Source: Streptomyces sp. NA02950 (GTDB lineage: Bacteria > Actinomycetota > Actinomycetes > Streptomycetales > Streptomycetaceae). Taken from it: 64,000 nt of DNA. The notes below the pieces were generated by a model, which searched no databases, was not told the DNA's origin, and worked only from the letters and a program-made list of their open reading frames with translations. Shown here piece by piece: positions 28,050 to 36,222 of this stretch. The stretch spans positions 4,088,501 through 4,152,500 of the forward strand of contig NZ_CP054916.1 of NCBI RefSeq assembly GCF_013364155.1. The letters are read 5' to 3'. Within the stretch, counting starts at the first letter, position 1. Every line of letters starts with the position of its first letter. Both the position numbers and the translations under genes were made by a program.

Positions 28050-28574
28050 TCAATTCAGCGGCAGCCACATCGTGATGTCGTCGCGGAACTCGCCTTCCGC
28101 GACGCGGATCGCGTCCGGTACCCGGCCGACCTCCTTGTAGCCGCAGGTGCCGTAGAACCGCTCCAGACCGCGGCCGCCGCGGCAGGTCAGCCGTATCCCG
28201 GTGATCCCGGCCAGCCCGCGGGCCGCTTCCTCGGCCGCCGTCATCAGCGCGCGGCCGTACCCCTTGCCCTGGTGGGAGGGGTGGACCAGCACGGTGTAGA
28301 GCCAGCACCAGTGGCGCATCAGCCGGTGGGTGTTGAGGCCGATGAGGGCGGTGGCGGCGACCGCGCCGCCCTCGTCACGGCCGACCAGCAGCCGGGCGCG
28401 GTCCTCGGCCATCGCCACCAGGTGTTTGACGAGAGCGGCACGGACGTCGTCGACCGTGACGGGCGGGACGAAGCCGACGGCTCCGTCCGCGTTCGAGGTG
28501 TCGGCCCACAGGGCGCAGATCCCGTCGCGCAGCGCGGGGGTGACGGCCGGGTCGAGTTCGAACGTCAGTGGCAT
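28050..28574 (-). CDS. GNAT-family N-acetyltransferase
   Basis: This 174-residue acetyltransferase has the acetyl-CoA loop in LVHPSHQGKGYGRALMTAAEEAA (QGKGYG) and a C-terminal LERFYGTCGYKEVGRV block typical of GNAT enzymes. Substrate unknown. The ATG at 28572-28574 lies 45 bases after the stop of udgX on the same strand. Confidence 0.85.
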   Translation of the reverse strand: MPLTFELDPAVTPALRDGICALWADTSNADGAVGFVPPVTVDDVRAALVKHLVAMAEDRARLLVGRDEGGAVAATALIGLNTHRLMRHWCWLYTVLVHPSHQGKGYGRALMTAAEEAARGLAGITGIRLTCRGGRGLERFYGTCGYKEVGRVPDAIRVAEGEFRDDITMWLPLN

Positions 28575-28619
28575 GCCGCCGACGATACCGAGCCGGATAT
28601 CGCCGCGGTCCCGGGTGCC

Positions 28620-29291
28620 TCACCCGTTGAGCACGTCCGCCGCCACCCCGAGGTCGGCCACCAGCCCCTGGTAGACCGCCTCCCGGTCGTCGGCCCGCAG
28701 TACGGCGGAGGGGTGGATGGTGGCGACGACCAGCCCGCCGGGGGCCGGGCCCGAGCCGTCCGCCTCCAGCCGCGTCCCGCGCTCCTTGGTCACCCGGAAC
28801 CCCGGGCCGAGCAGCGCCTTTCCGGCCGTCGCGCCGAGCGCGACGATCACCTCGGGCTCGATCAGTTCCAGCTCCGCCGCCAGCCACGGCCCGCACGCGG
28901 AGATCTCGCGCAGGCTCGGCGCCTTGTGGATACGGCGCTTGCCGCGCTCGGGGACCTGGGTGAACTTGAAGTGCTTGACGGCGTTGGTGATGTATGTCTC
29001 GTCCGGGTCGATACCGACCTCGTCCAGGGCCCGGTCGAGCACCTTGCCCGCGGGGCCGACGAAGGGCTTGCCCCGCCGGTCCTCCTGGTCGCCGGGCTGC
29101 TCACCGACGAGCACGACCCGGGCGTCCGCGTCACCGGCCCCGAAGACCGTCCGCGACGCCTCGCGGTGCAGCGGACAGCCGCGGCATCCGGACGCCGCTT
29201 CCCGGAGCGCGCCGAGGTCGGCGCCCTCCGGAACGAAGGGGGCGGCGGTGTAGGCGTCCTCCGGGCTCGTCCGGCCTCTGCCGCGGGTCAT
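28620..29291 (-). CDS. udgX: UdgX-type uracil-DNA glycosylase
   Basis: UdgX removes uracil from DNA and becomes covalently linked to the abasic site. The two features that define the subgroup are here: motif GEQPG (63-67) where other family 4/5 enzymes have GEAPG, and the insertion KRRIH (118-122) whose histidine makes the covalent bond. Cys36, Cys39 and Cys133 fit the iron-sulfur cluster of the superfamily, and the C-terminal motif is IHPSAVLR. It has 223 residues. It lies downstream of mqnE by 42 bases on the same strand. Confidence 0.9.
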   Translation of the reverse strand: MTRGRGRTSPEDAYTAAPFVPEGADLGALREAASGCRGCPLHREASRTVFGAGDADARVVLVGEQPGDQEDRRGKPFVGPAGKVLDRALDEVGIDPDETYITNAVKHFKFTQVPERGKRRIHKAPSLREISACGPWLAAELELIEPEVIVALGATAGKALLGPGFRVTKERGTRLEADGSGPAPGGLVVATIHPSAVLRADDREAVYQGLVADLGVAADVLNG

Positions 29292-29333
29292 ACGCCCCGG
29301 GTGCCCCGCTCAGCAGCGCTCAGACAGCCGTCG

Positions 29334-30512
29334 TCACACCCGCATCGGCTGCGGCGACTCCCGCCGCTCCGCGTCGGGGCCCTCGTACTCGCGGATGACC
29401 TCGTACCGGGTGTTCCGCTCGACCGGGCGGAAGCCCGCGTCCCGGATCAGCTCCAGCAGGTCGTCGCGGGTCAGTTTGTTCGGCGTGCCGTAGTTGTCCG
29501 CGTCGTGCGTGATCTTGTACTCGACGACCGACCCGTCCATGTCGTCCGCGCCGTGGTTGAGCGCGAGCTGTGCGGTCTGCACCCCGTGCATGACCCAGAA
29601 GACCTTCACATGCGGCACGTTGTCGAAGAGCAGCCGGGAGACCGCGAAGGTCTTCAGCGCCTCGGCCCCGGTCGCCATGGTGGTCCGCGCCTGGAGCCGG
29701 TTGCGGACCTTGCCGTCCCGCATGTCCACGAAGTCGTGCTGGTAGCGCAGCGGGATGAAGACCTGGAAGCCGCCGGTCTCGTCCTGGAGCTCCCGCAGCC
29801 GCAGCACGTGGTCCACGCGGTGCCGGGGCTCCTCGATGTGGCCGTACAGCATGGTGCAGGGGGTCTTCAGCCCCTTCTGGTGGGCCAGCCGGTGGATGCG
29901 CGACCAGTCCTTCCAGTGGGTCTCGTGGTCGACGATGTGGCGGCGGATCTCCCAGTCGAAGATCTCGGCGCCGCCGCCGGTCAGCGACTCCAGACCGGCG
30001 TCGATCAGCTCGTCGAGGATCTCGGAGGCGCTGAGTCCGGAGATCTTCTCGAAGTGGTGGATCTCGGTGGCGGTGAACGCCTTCAGCGACACCTCCGGCA
30101 GCGCCTCCTTGAGCGCCCGCAGTGACCGCGGGTAGTAGCGCCAGGGAAGGGTGGGATGCAGACCGTTGACGATGTGCAGCTCTGTGAGGTTCTCGTGCTC
30201 CATCGCCTTGGCGAGCCGCACCGCTTCCTCGATGCGCATCGTGTACGCGTCCTTCTCGCCCGGCTTGCGCTGGAAGGAGCAGTACGCGCAGGACGCGGTG
30301 CACACGTTCGTCATGTTGAGGTGACGGTTGACGTTGAAGTGGACGACGTCGCCGTTCTTGCGGGTGCGCACCTCGTGGGCGAGACCGCCGAGCCAGGCCA
30401 GGTCGTCGGACTCGTACAGGGCGATGCCGTCCTCACGGGAGAGCCGCTCCCCCGCACGAACCTTCTGTTCCAACTCCCGCTTGAAACCCACGTCGTGTGT
30501 GGTCGCCGTCAC
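29334..30512 (-). CDS. mqnE: Aminofutalosine synthase
   Basis: MqnE is the radical SAM enzyme that joins 3-enolpyruvylbenzoate (from MqnA) to the adenosyl radical, giving aminofutalosine. The CxxxCxxC motif is C71, C75, C78 (CTASCAYC). Typical blocks are LHIVNGLHPTLPWRYY, AGLESLTGGGAEIFDWEIR and CTMLYGHIEEPRHRVDH. It has 392 residues. The GTG at 30510-30512 has GGAGG seven bases upstream; an ATG five codons earlier overlaps that ribosome site and is unlikely. It forms the pathway block with ubiX, mqnP and mqnL to its right. Confidence 0.96.
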   Translation of the reverse strand: MTATTHDVGFKRELEQKVRAGERLSREDGIALYESDDLAWLGGLAHEVRTRKNGDVVHFNVNRHLNMTNVCTASCAYCSFQRKPGEKDAYTMRIEEAVRLAKAMEHENLTELHIVNGLHPTLPWRYYPRSLRALKEALPEVSLKAFTATEIHHFEKISGLSASEILDELIDAGLESLTGGGAEIFDWEIRRHIVDHETHWKDWSRIHRLAHQKGLKTPCTMLYGHIEEPRHRVDHVLRLRELQDETGGFQVFIPLRYQHDFVDMRDGKVRNRLQARTTMATGAEALKTFAVSRLLFDNVPHVKVFWVMHGVQTAQLALNHGADDMDGSVVEYKITHDADNYGTPNKLTRDDLLELIRDAGFRPVERNTRYEVIREYEGPDAERRESPQPMRV

Positions 30513-30609
30513 GCGGTCGCCTCCCATGCCTTCGCCCTGCGTCGGCCGTGTGTGTCCGGCCCTTTCTCCGCCGATGCCGGCTTCTCTGCCGATGTCGGCT
30601 TCGCCGAGA

Positions 30610-31071
30610 CTACGCCTCGGTGTCCGCCGGAAGTTCCCCGACCCGGTTCTCCCACTTGGTGGACAGCACGATCGTGGTGCGGGTCCGGGAGACCCCCTTG
30701 GTGCCGGAGAGCCTGCGGATGGTCCGCTCCAGGCCGTCCACGTCCGAGGCGCGCACCTTGAGCATGTAGGAGTCGTCGCCCGCGATGAACCAGCAGTCCT
30801 CGATCTCGGCCAGTTCGCGCAGCCGCTGCGCCACGTCCTCGTGGTCGGTGGCGTCGGAGAGCTGAATGCCGATCAGCGCGGTGACCCCGAGCCCGAGGGA
30901 AGCGGCGTCGACGGTCGCGCGATAGCCGGTGATGACCCCGGCCGCCTCCAGGCGGTTGATGCGGTCCGTGACGCTGGGTCCGGACAGGCCGACAAGCCTG
31001 CCCAACTCCGCGTACGAGGCCCTGCCGTTCTCCCGCAGCGCCTGGATGAGCTGCCTGTCCACCGCGTCCAT
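30610..31071 (-). CDS. Lrp/AsnC-family transcriptional regulator
   Basis: The 153-residue regulator starts MDAVDRQLIQALRENGRASY, the AsnC winged-helix opening, with recognition region LGRLVGLSGPSVTDRINRLEAAGVI. The RAM ligand domain follows (ALIGIQLSDATDHEDVAQRLREL, then DDSYMLKVRASDVDGLERTI). I use the ATG at 31069-31071, with GGAAGG upstream; one six codons earlier is possible. It diverges from a 51-codon ORF. Lrp proteins usually sense amino acids; this ligand is unknown. Confidence 0.9.
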   Translation of the reverse strand: MDAVDRQLIQALRENGRASYAELGRLVGLSGPSVTDRINRLEAAGVITGYRATVDAASLGLGVTALIGIQLSDATDHEDVAQRLRELAEIEDCWFIAGDDSYMLKVRASDVDGLERTIRRLSGTKGVSRTRTTIVLSTKWENRVGELPADTEA

Positions 31072-31110
31072 ATGCCGTGCGCCTTCCATTATTCAGAGTT
31101 CGAGCGACAT

Positions 31111-31148
31111 TACATGTAGAATCTAAGGCATCAGGACCACAAGTCCTG
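31111..31148. promoter_or_regulatory. Divergent control region with two inverted repeats
   Basis: TACATGTA (31111-31118) is a perfect eight-base palindrome near the Lrp start. CAGGAC-n5-GTCCTG (31132-31148) is a perfect hairpin or operator before the small ORF, followed by a TAAATCTTTT stretch that is AT-rich for this genome. Lrp proteins commonly autoregulate from such divergent regions. Confidence 0.5.
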
Positions 31149-31197
31149 TAAATCTTTTAGGCGATCGACCTGTTTTCCTCAGGAGATGAGACTCACC

Positions 31198-31353
31198 GTG
31201 TACACGATCGAGGGTCTTGAAGCCCGCATGCACGAGCTGCGGGACCTGGCCAACCGCTCGCGTGCGAACCACCGGCCCACCACCCGTGCGGGGCGCCGCG
31301 CTGTTGTCGTCGCGGCCCGCGCCGCGCTGGCCCGGAAGCGCTGGACCCGCTAA
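31198..31353 (+). CDS. Small basic ORF, 51 aa
   Basis: This short frame begins at a GTG (VYTIEGLEARMHELRDLANR) and ends ALARKRWTR with a TAA. The first half is a charged amphipathic helix and the second is Arg/Ala-rich and basic. AGGAG lies 12 bases before the GTG; an in-frame ATG (31186) directly touches that site and is less likely. Codon use is strongly Streptomyces-like (G or C at almost every third position), which supports coding. Its end overlaps the end of convergent ubiX by four bases. Function unknown; it may bind nucleic acid. Confidence 0.65.
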   Translation: MYTIEGLEARMHELRDLANRSRANHRPTTRAGRRAVVVAARAALARKRWTR

Positions 31354-32057
31354 CCCCTCCCTCGGTCCCCACCGAGTTCCCCCTCCCACCGGCGGTACAG
31401 CTTGTGCGGCACCCCGGCCGCGTCCAGCACCCGCCCCGCGACGAAGTCCACCAGGTCCTGGATATGCGTCGCCCCCGCGTAGAACGCCGGAGAGGCGGGC
31501 AGCACCACCGCGCCCGCCTCGTCCAGCGACACCAGATGCCGGAGCGTCTGCCCGTTCAGCGGCGTCTCCCGCACGGCGACCACGAGCCGGCGCCGCTCCT
31601 TGAGCGTCACACTCGCGGCCCGCTGGAGCAGGTCCTTCGACAGCCCCAGCGCCACCCCGGCCACACACGCGGTGCTCGCCGGGACGATCAGCATCCCCTT
31701 GACCTCGTACGAACCGGAGGACGGCCCGGCGGCCAGGTCCCCGGCCGCCCAGTGGCGCACGTCCGCCACCGCGGCCGGTACCTCGAAGGCGTCGGGAGTG
31801 CCGTTCGCGCCGCGCGCCAGCCAGCGGCGCAGATCGTCGCGCCAGTGGGCGTCCCGGAACGCGATGCCGGTCTCGTCCAGCAGCGTCAGCCGTGATGCCC
31901 GGCTGATCACCAGATCGACGGCCTCGCCCGCCGCCAGCAGCGCGCGCAGCACCGAGGCGGCGTACGGCGTCCCGGACGCGCCGGAGACACCGACCACCCA
32001 GGGACGGCGGCGGCTCACCTGTTCGTACGGCCTGGACGGCTCCTGCGGCGGCTCCAC
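31350..32057 (-). CDS. ubiX: UbiX-family flavin prenyltransferase (mqnM-type)
   Basis: UbiX makes prenylated FMN, the cofactor needed by the UbiD-like decarboxylase MqnL. The FMN loop is VVGVSGASGTPYAASVLRAL (residues 21-40). VKGMLIVPASTACVAGVALGLSKDLLQRAA carries the S/T-rich phosphate site, and RRRLVVAVRETPLNGQTLRH the conserved Arg/Glu. It has 235 residues from a GTG at 32055-32057; a later GTG at VSRRRP is possible. It forms an operon with mqnP and mqnL upstream. Confidence 0.92.
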   Translation of the reverse strand: MEPPQEPSRPYEQVSRRRPWVVGVSGASGTPYAASVLRALLAAGEAVDLVISRASRLTLLDETGIAFRDAHWRDDLRRWLARGANGTPDAFEVPAAVADVRHWAAGDLAAGPSSGSYEVKGMLIVPASTACVAGVALGLSKDLLQRAASVTLKERRRLVVAVRETPLNGQTLRHLVSLDEAGAVVLPASPAFYAGATHIQDLVDFVAGRVLDAAGVPHKLYRRWEGELGGDRGRG

Positions 32058-32091
32058 ACGACCGAGCCTATCCGCCGCCGTCCGGGCGCTC

Positions 32092-32994
32092 TCACAGGCT
32101 CAGCCCCCGCACCACCAGGTCGAGCAGCGCACAGCAGAACAGCGCGATCCCGATGAACCCGTTGACGGTGAAGAAGGCGCGGTTCAGCCGCGACAGATCG
32201 CCCGGGCGCACGATGCTGTGCTCGTACCCGAAGGCCGCGGCGACGATCACCAGTCCCGCCCAGAAGAACGCTCCGGCGTCCGTGGCCAGCGCGTACCAGA
32301 CCAGCAGGGCCGTGGTGAGCACATGGCAGACCCGCGCCCCGTACAGCGCCCCGGCGATCCCGAAGCGGGCCGGGACCGACCGCACCCCGTGCGCCCGGTC
32401 GGCGGCCACGTCCTGGCAGGCGAAGATCAGGTCGAAGCCGCCGATCCAGATGCCGGTCGCGAGCCCCAGGATCACCGCGTCCCAGGACCACTCGCCGGTG
32501 ACCGCGATCCAGGCGCCGACCGGCCCCATCGCCTGGGCGAGGCCCAGGATCGCGTGCGGAAAGTCGGTGAACCGCTTGCCGTACGGATAGACCACCATCG
32601 GCACCACGGCGACCGGCGCCAGCACCAGGCACAGCGGGTTCAGCAGCGCCGCGGCGCCCAGGAAGATCGCGAGCGCGATGAACGCCCCGGTCCACGCGGT
32701 GCGCACGGACACGGCGCCGGTGACCAGTTCACGGCCCGCGGTACGCGGATTGCGGGCGTCGATCTCGCGGTCGATGATCCGGTTCGCCGCCATCGCGAAG
32801 GTGCGCAGCCCCACCATCGCCACCGTGATCAGCAGCAGCCGGGTCCAGTGGACGCTCTCGTCCCACTGGAACATCGCGGTGAACGCGGCGATGTAGGCGA
32901 AGGGCAGCGCGAAGACGGAGTGCTCGATCAGTACCAGCCGCAGGAACGACTTGGTGGTGCCGGGGCGCGGCGCGGCAGCGGCGGCGGACGTCAC
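32092..32994 (-). CDS. mqnP: Menaquinone biosynthesis prenyltransferase (UbiA family)
   Basis: MqnP attaches the polyprenyl chain to 1,4-dihydroxy-6-naphthoate in the membrane. It has eight or nine helices in 300 residues. The two aspartate motifs of UbiA enzymes are FAMAANRIIDREIDARNPRT (NxxxDxxxD, near residue 70) and GGFDLIFACQDVAADRA (DxxxD, near 190). The GTG at 32992-32994 has GGAAGGAG eight bases upstream and overlaps the mqnL stop by four bases, so translation is coupled. Confidence 0.94.
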   Translation of the reverse strand: MTSAAAAAPRPGTTKSFLRLVLIEHSVFALPFAYIAAFTAMFQWDESVHWTRLLLITVAMVGLRTFAMAANRIIDREIDARNPRTAGRELVTGAVSVRTAWTGAFIALAIFLGAAALLNPLCLVLAPVAVVPMVVYPYGKRFTDFPHAILGLAQAMGPVGAWIAVTGEWSWDAVILGLATGIWIGGFDLIFACQDVAADRAHGVRSVPARFGIAGALYGARVCHVLTTALLVWYALATDAGAFFWAGLVIVAAAFGYEHSIVRPGDLSRLNRAFFTVNGFIGIALFCCALLDLVVRGLSL

Positions 32995-34442
32995 AGCCCG
33001 TACTCCTTCCAACGACGCGTCACCCGGTCGGATGTCGCGGGATCGGACTCGACCATCCGGGGCCAGCCGCCGTCGCGCGTATAGCCCTCCTCGGGCCATT
33101 TCGCGGTGGCGTCGATCCCCGCCTTGCCGCCCCAGAACTGCTGGTACGAGGAGTGGTCGAGATGGTCGACCGGGCCCTCGACGACGGTGAGGTCGCGCGC
33201 GTAGTCCGTGTTCCCCAGCGCGCGCCAGGACACCTCGTGGAGGTTGTGCACATCACAGTCGGCGTCGACCACCACGATCAGCTTGGTGAGCGACATCATG
33301 TGGGCGCCCCAGATGGCGTGCATCACCTTCTGGGCGTGCTTGGGGTACTTCTTGTCGATCGAGACGATCGCGCAGTTGTGGAAGCCGCCGGACTCGGGGA
33401 GGTGGTAGTCCACGATGTCCGGGACGACGATCTTGAGCAGCGGGAGGAAGAACCGCTCGGTGGCCCGGCCCAGCGGGCCGTCCTCGGTCGGCGGCCGACC
33501 CACCACGATCGACTGCAACAGCGGCCGCCTGCGCATCGTCACACAGTCGATGGTCAGCGCCGGGAACGGCTCCTGCGGGGTGTAGAAGCCGGTGTGGTCG
33601 CCGAACGGGCCCTCCGGCAGCGTCTTCCCCGGCTCCAGCCATCCTTCGATGACCACCTCGGCGTTGGCCGGGACCTGGAGCGGCACCGTCTTGCAGTCGA
33701 CCATCTCGATCCGCCTGCCCTGGACGAATCCGGCGAAGAGGTACTCGTCGATGTCGCCGGGGAGCGGGGCGGTGGAGGCGTACGTCACCGCGGGCGGTGC
33801 GCCGAAGGCGATGGCGACGGGCAGCTTCTCGCCCCGCCTGGCGGCCACTTGGTAGTGGTTGCGGCTGTCCTTGTGGATCTGCCAGTGCATGCCGATCGTG
33901 CGGCGGTCATGGCGCTGGAGGCGGTAGAGGCCGAGGTTGCGTACCCCGGTCTCCGGGTGCTTGGTGTGCGTCAGGCCCAGGTTGAAGAACGAACCGCCGT
34001 CCTCGGGCCAGGTGAACAGCGCCGGAAGCGCCTCCAGATCGACGTCGTCACCGGTGAGGACGACCTCCTGGACGGGCGCCTCCTTGACCTTCCTCGGCGG
34101 TACGTGCGCCATGGCGCCCAGCTTCCCGAACGCCTCGCGCAGCCCGCCGAAGCCCTGTGGCAGCTCGGGTTTGACCAGCCCGCCGATCTTCTCGCTGATC
34201 TCGTCGTAGGAGCGCAGCCCGAGGGCTTTCAGCAACCGGCGGTCGGTGCCGTAGACGTTCATCGCCAGCGGCATCGACGAGCCCTTGACGTTCTCGAACA
34301 GCAGGGCGGGGCCGCCCGCCTTGTTGACCCTGTCGACGATCTCGCCGATCTCCAGGTACGGGTCGACTTCGGCCTTGACCCGCGTGAGGTCGCCTTCTCT
34401 GTCCAGCGCCCGCAGAAAGGAACGAAGATCGTCATAAGCCAT
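32991..34442 (-). CDS. mqnL: Menaquinone biosynthesis decarboxylase (UbiD family)
   Basis: MqnL removes the carboxyl group from the prenylated 6-naphthoate and needs prenyl-FMN from the neighbouring UbiX. It has 483 residues. UbiD signatures are [25 protein letters not shown] near residue 195, where Arg binds the cofactor, and [15 protein letters not shown] near 285, holding the catalytic Glu. [20 protein letters not shown] and [20 protein letters not shown] follow. It is the first gene of the mqnL-mqnP-ubiX run. Confidence 0.93.
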   Translation of the reverse strand: MAYDDLRSFLRALDREGDLTRVKAEVDPYLEIGEIVDRVNKAGGPALLFENVKGSSMPLAMNVYGTDRRLLKALGLRSYDEISEKIGGLVKPELPQGFGGLREAFGKLGAMAHVPPRKVKEAPVQEVVLTGDDVDLEALPALFTWPEDGGSFFNLGLTHTKHPETGVRNLGLYRLQRHDRRTIGMHWQIHKDSRNHYQVAARRGEKLPVAIAFGAPPAVTYASTAPLPGDIDEYLFAGFVQGRRIEMVDCKTVPLQVPANAEVVIEGWLEPGKTLPEGPFGDHTGFYTPQEPFPALTIDCVTMRRRPLLQSIVVGRPPTEDGPLGRATERFFLPLLKIVVPDIVDYHLPESGGFHNCAIVSIDKKYPKHAQKVMHAIWGAHMMSLTKLIVVVDADCDVHNLHEVSWRALGNTDYARDLTVVEGPVDHLDHSSYQQFWGGKAGIDATAKWPEEGYTRDGGWPRMVESDPATSDRVTRRWKEYGL

Positions 34443-34531
34443 GCGTTCCAGTATCCGGTACGCACTACCCTGGTCCCGTACCTGGGGCCCGTGCCATCGG
34501 CCCCGAACACCACACGCAGGGGGATCGCCTC

Positions 34532-35020
34532 ATGCTCCGGGTGCTGATGATCCTGGTGCCGCTGGCACTCAGCATCTATGCGTTCATCGACTGCATCACC
34601 ACCGACGAGCAGGACATCCGCTACATCCCCAAGCCGATCTGGGCCATTCTGGTGCTGCTGTTCCCGGTCGTCGGTTCGGTCTCCTGGCTGATCGCGGGCC
34701 GCAAGCGCGCGGTGGGCGGCGGGCGCCGGGACGGTGTCCGGAGCGGCTCGCGCGGCGGTGGCGACGGCTGGGTCGCGCCGGACGACAATCCCGAGTTCCT
34801 GAAGTCCCTGGGGGAGAACAAGGGGCAGGGCGGGCTGGACGGGCTGGAGGAGGCCGCTCAGGACGGCCGGGACGGCGGCGGCGGTGGCGACGACGGCCGC
34901 GACGGTCCGAAGGACGAGGAAGTGCTGCGGAGCTGGGAGGCGGATCTGCGCCGCCGCGAGGAGGAGCTGCGCCGCCGGGGCGATGGCCCCGAGGACACCC
35001 CGCCGGCCGCCGGGTCCTGA
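34532..35020 (+). CDS. PLDc_N domain membrane protein
   Basis: The 162-residue product has two N-terminal transmembrane helices with the cardiolipin-synthase leader signature ([24 protein letters not shown] start, then [26 protein letters not shown]). A disordered Gly/Asp linker with an [10 protein letters not shown] short motif follows, then a charged Arg/Glu coiled coil ([17 protein letters not shown]). No phospholipase catalytic HKD motif is present. It diverges from mqnL. Its role is unknown. Confidence 0.82.
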   Translation: MLRVLMILVPLALSIYAFIDCITTDEQDIRYIPKPIWAILVLLFPVVGSVSWLIAGRKRAVGGGRRDGVRSGSRGGGDGWVAPDDNPEFLKSLGENKGQGGLDGLEEAAQDGRDGGGGGDDGRDGPKDEEVLRSWEADLRRREEELRRRGDGPEDTPPAAGS

Positions 35021-35069
35021 CGGCCTCTCCCCGGACATGGAGGGTCCCCGGTCACGGGACATGGAGGGT

Positions 35070-35103
35070 CCCCGGTCACGGCCGGTGTGGGCCATGACCG
35101 GGG
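35070..35103. terminator. Hairpin between convergent PLDc_N and ccsB genes
   Basis: CCCCGGTCA (35070-35078) pairs perfectly with TGACCGGGG (35095-35103) across a 16-base loop that can itself pair partly. The left part contains a 23-bp sequence repeated twice in tandem (35037-35079). Position between converging stops suggests a two-way terminator. Confidence 0.55.
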
Positions 35104-35118
35104 ACACGGTCGGACCGG

Positions 35119-36222
35119 TCAGACTCCGGCGTAGGAGTGCTTGCCGGTGACGAAGATGTTCACCCCGTAGTAGTTGAACAGGTAGCAGCCGAAGGCGATC
35201 AGCGCGAGGTACGCGGCCTTGCGGCCCTTCCAGCCCGCGGTGGCCCGGGCGTGCAGATAACAGGCGTAGGCGACCCAGGTGATGAAGGACCAGACCTCCT
35301 TGGGGTCCCAGCCCCAGTAACGGCCCCAGGCGGCCTCGGCCCAGATCGCGCCCGCGATGATCGTGAAGGTCCACAGCGGGAAGATCGTGGCGTTGATCCG
35401 GTACGCGAACTTGTCCAGGGACGCCGCCGAGGGCACCCGCTCCAGGACGGAGGAGGCGAACCGGCCGAACTGCTTCCCCTTGGGGTCCTCGAGCCGCGCT
35501 TCGTACCGGTCGCGGAAGAGGTAGAGCAGCGTGGAGACGGCGCCGATGTACAGCGAGGCGCCGGAGACGATGGCGCAGCTGACGTGGATCCACAGCCAGT
35601 AGGAGTGCAGGGCGGGAACCAACTGGTCGCTGTCGGTGTAAAGGACAGAGACGGCGAGACCGAGGTCGAGGAGGACCGTGGTGACCAGAGGCAGTCCGAT
35701 CCAGCGCACGTTCTTCTTCAGCGCCAGCAGCGTGAGGTACGTGGCGACCGCGACCATGGCGAAGGTCGTGGAGAACTCGTACATGTTGCCCCAGGGGGCA
35801 CGCTGCACCGACAGGGCGCGGGCGAGGACACCGGCGGCGTGAAAGAGGAGGGCCAGCACGGTCAGACCCACCGCGATCCGCCCGTACACATCGCCCTGTT
35901 CGGTGCCTCCGGCGGCGCCCGGCCCGTCCGGGACGTCACGGCTGCCCGCGGCGGAGCGGGTGACCACCTTGGGCCGCTCCAGTACGGCGGTGCCGCCCTT
36001 CTCGGCGGTGTTCCCGCCGAGCTGGACGGTGACCTGGGCACGGGAGGAGGCGTCCGCTTCGGTGGTGATCGCGGCGGCGGTGCGGCCGACGGCGCTGCGG
36101 CTGCCGAACACCCACTCGGCGATATGGGCGAGGAAGGCGAGGGTGTAGACCGCCATCGCCGAATAGATCAGCACATTGCTGTAGTGCGCCAGTGTCTCGT
36201 TGACTTCGGCGGCGAGGTTCAC
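35119..36222 (-). CDS. ccsB: System II cytochrome c biogenesis protein CcsB/ResC
   Basis: CcsB carries haem across the membrane together with ResB. The 367-residue protein has eight helices and the WWD-type haem loop AEAAWGRYWGWDPKEVWSFITW near residue 300. External histidines lie in helix contexts such as HSYWLWIHVSCAI. A hydrophilic insert of about 65 residues follows the first helix. The GTG start overlaps the resB stop by four bases, so resB and ccsB are coupled. Confidence 0.93.
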   Translation of the reverse strand: MNLAAEVNETLAHYSNVLIYSAMAVYTLAFLAHIAEWVFGSRSAVGRTAAAITTEADASSRAQVTVQLGGNTAEKGGTAVLERPKVVTRSAAGSRDVPDGPGAAGGTEQGDVYGRIAVGLTVLALLFHAAGVLARALSVQRAPWGNMYEFSTTFAMVAVATYLTLLALKKNVRWIGLPLVTTVLLDLGLAVSVLYTDSDQLVPALHSYWLWIHVSCAIVSGASLYIGAVSTLLYLFRDRYEARLEDPKGKQFGRFASSVLERVPSAASLDKFAYRINATIFPLWTFTIIAGAIWAEAAWGRYWGWDPKEVWSFITWVAYACYLHARATAGWKGRKAAYLALIAFGCYLFNYYGVNIFVTGKHSYAGV

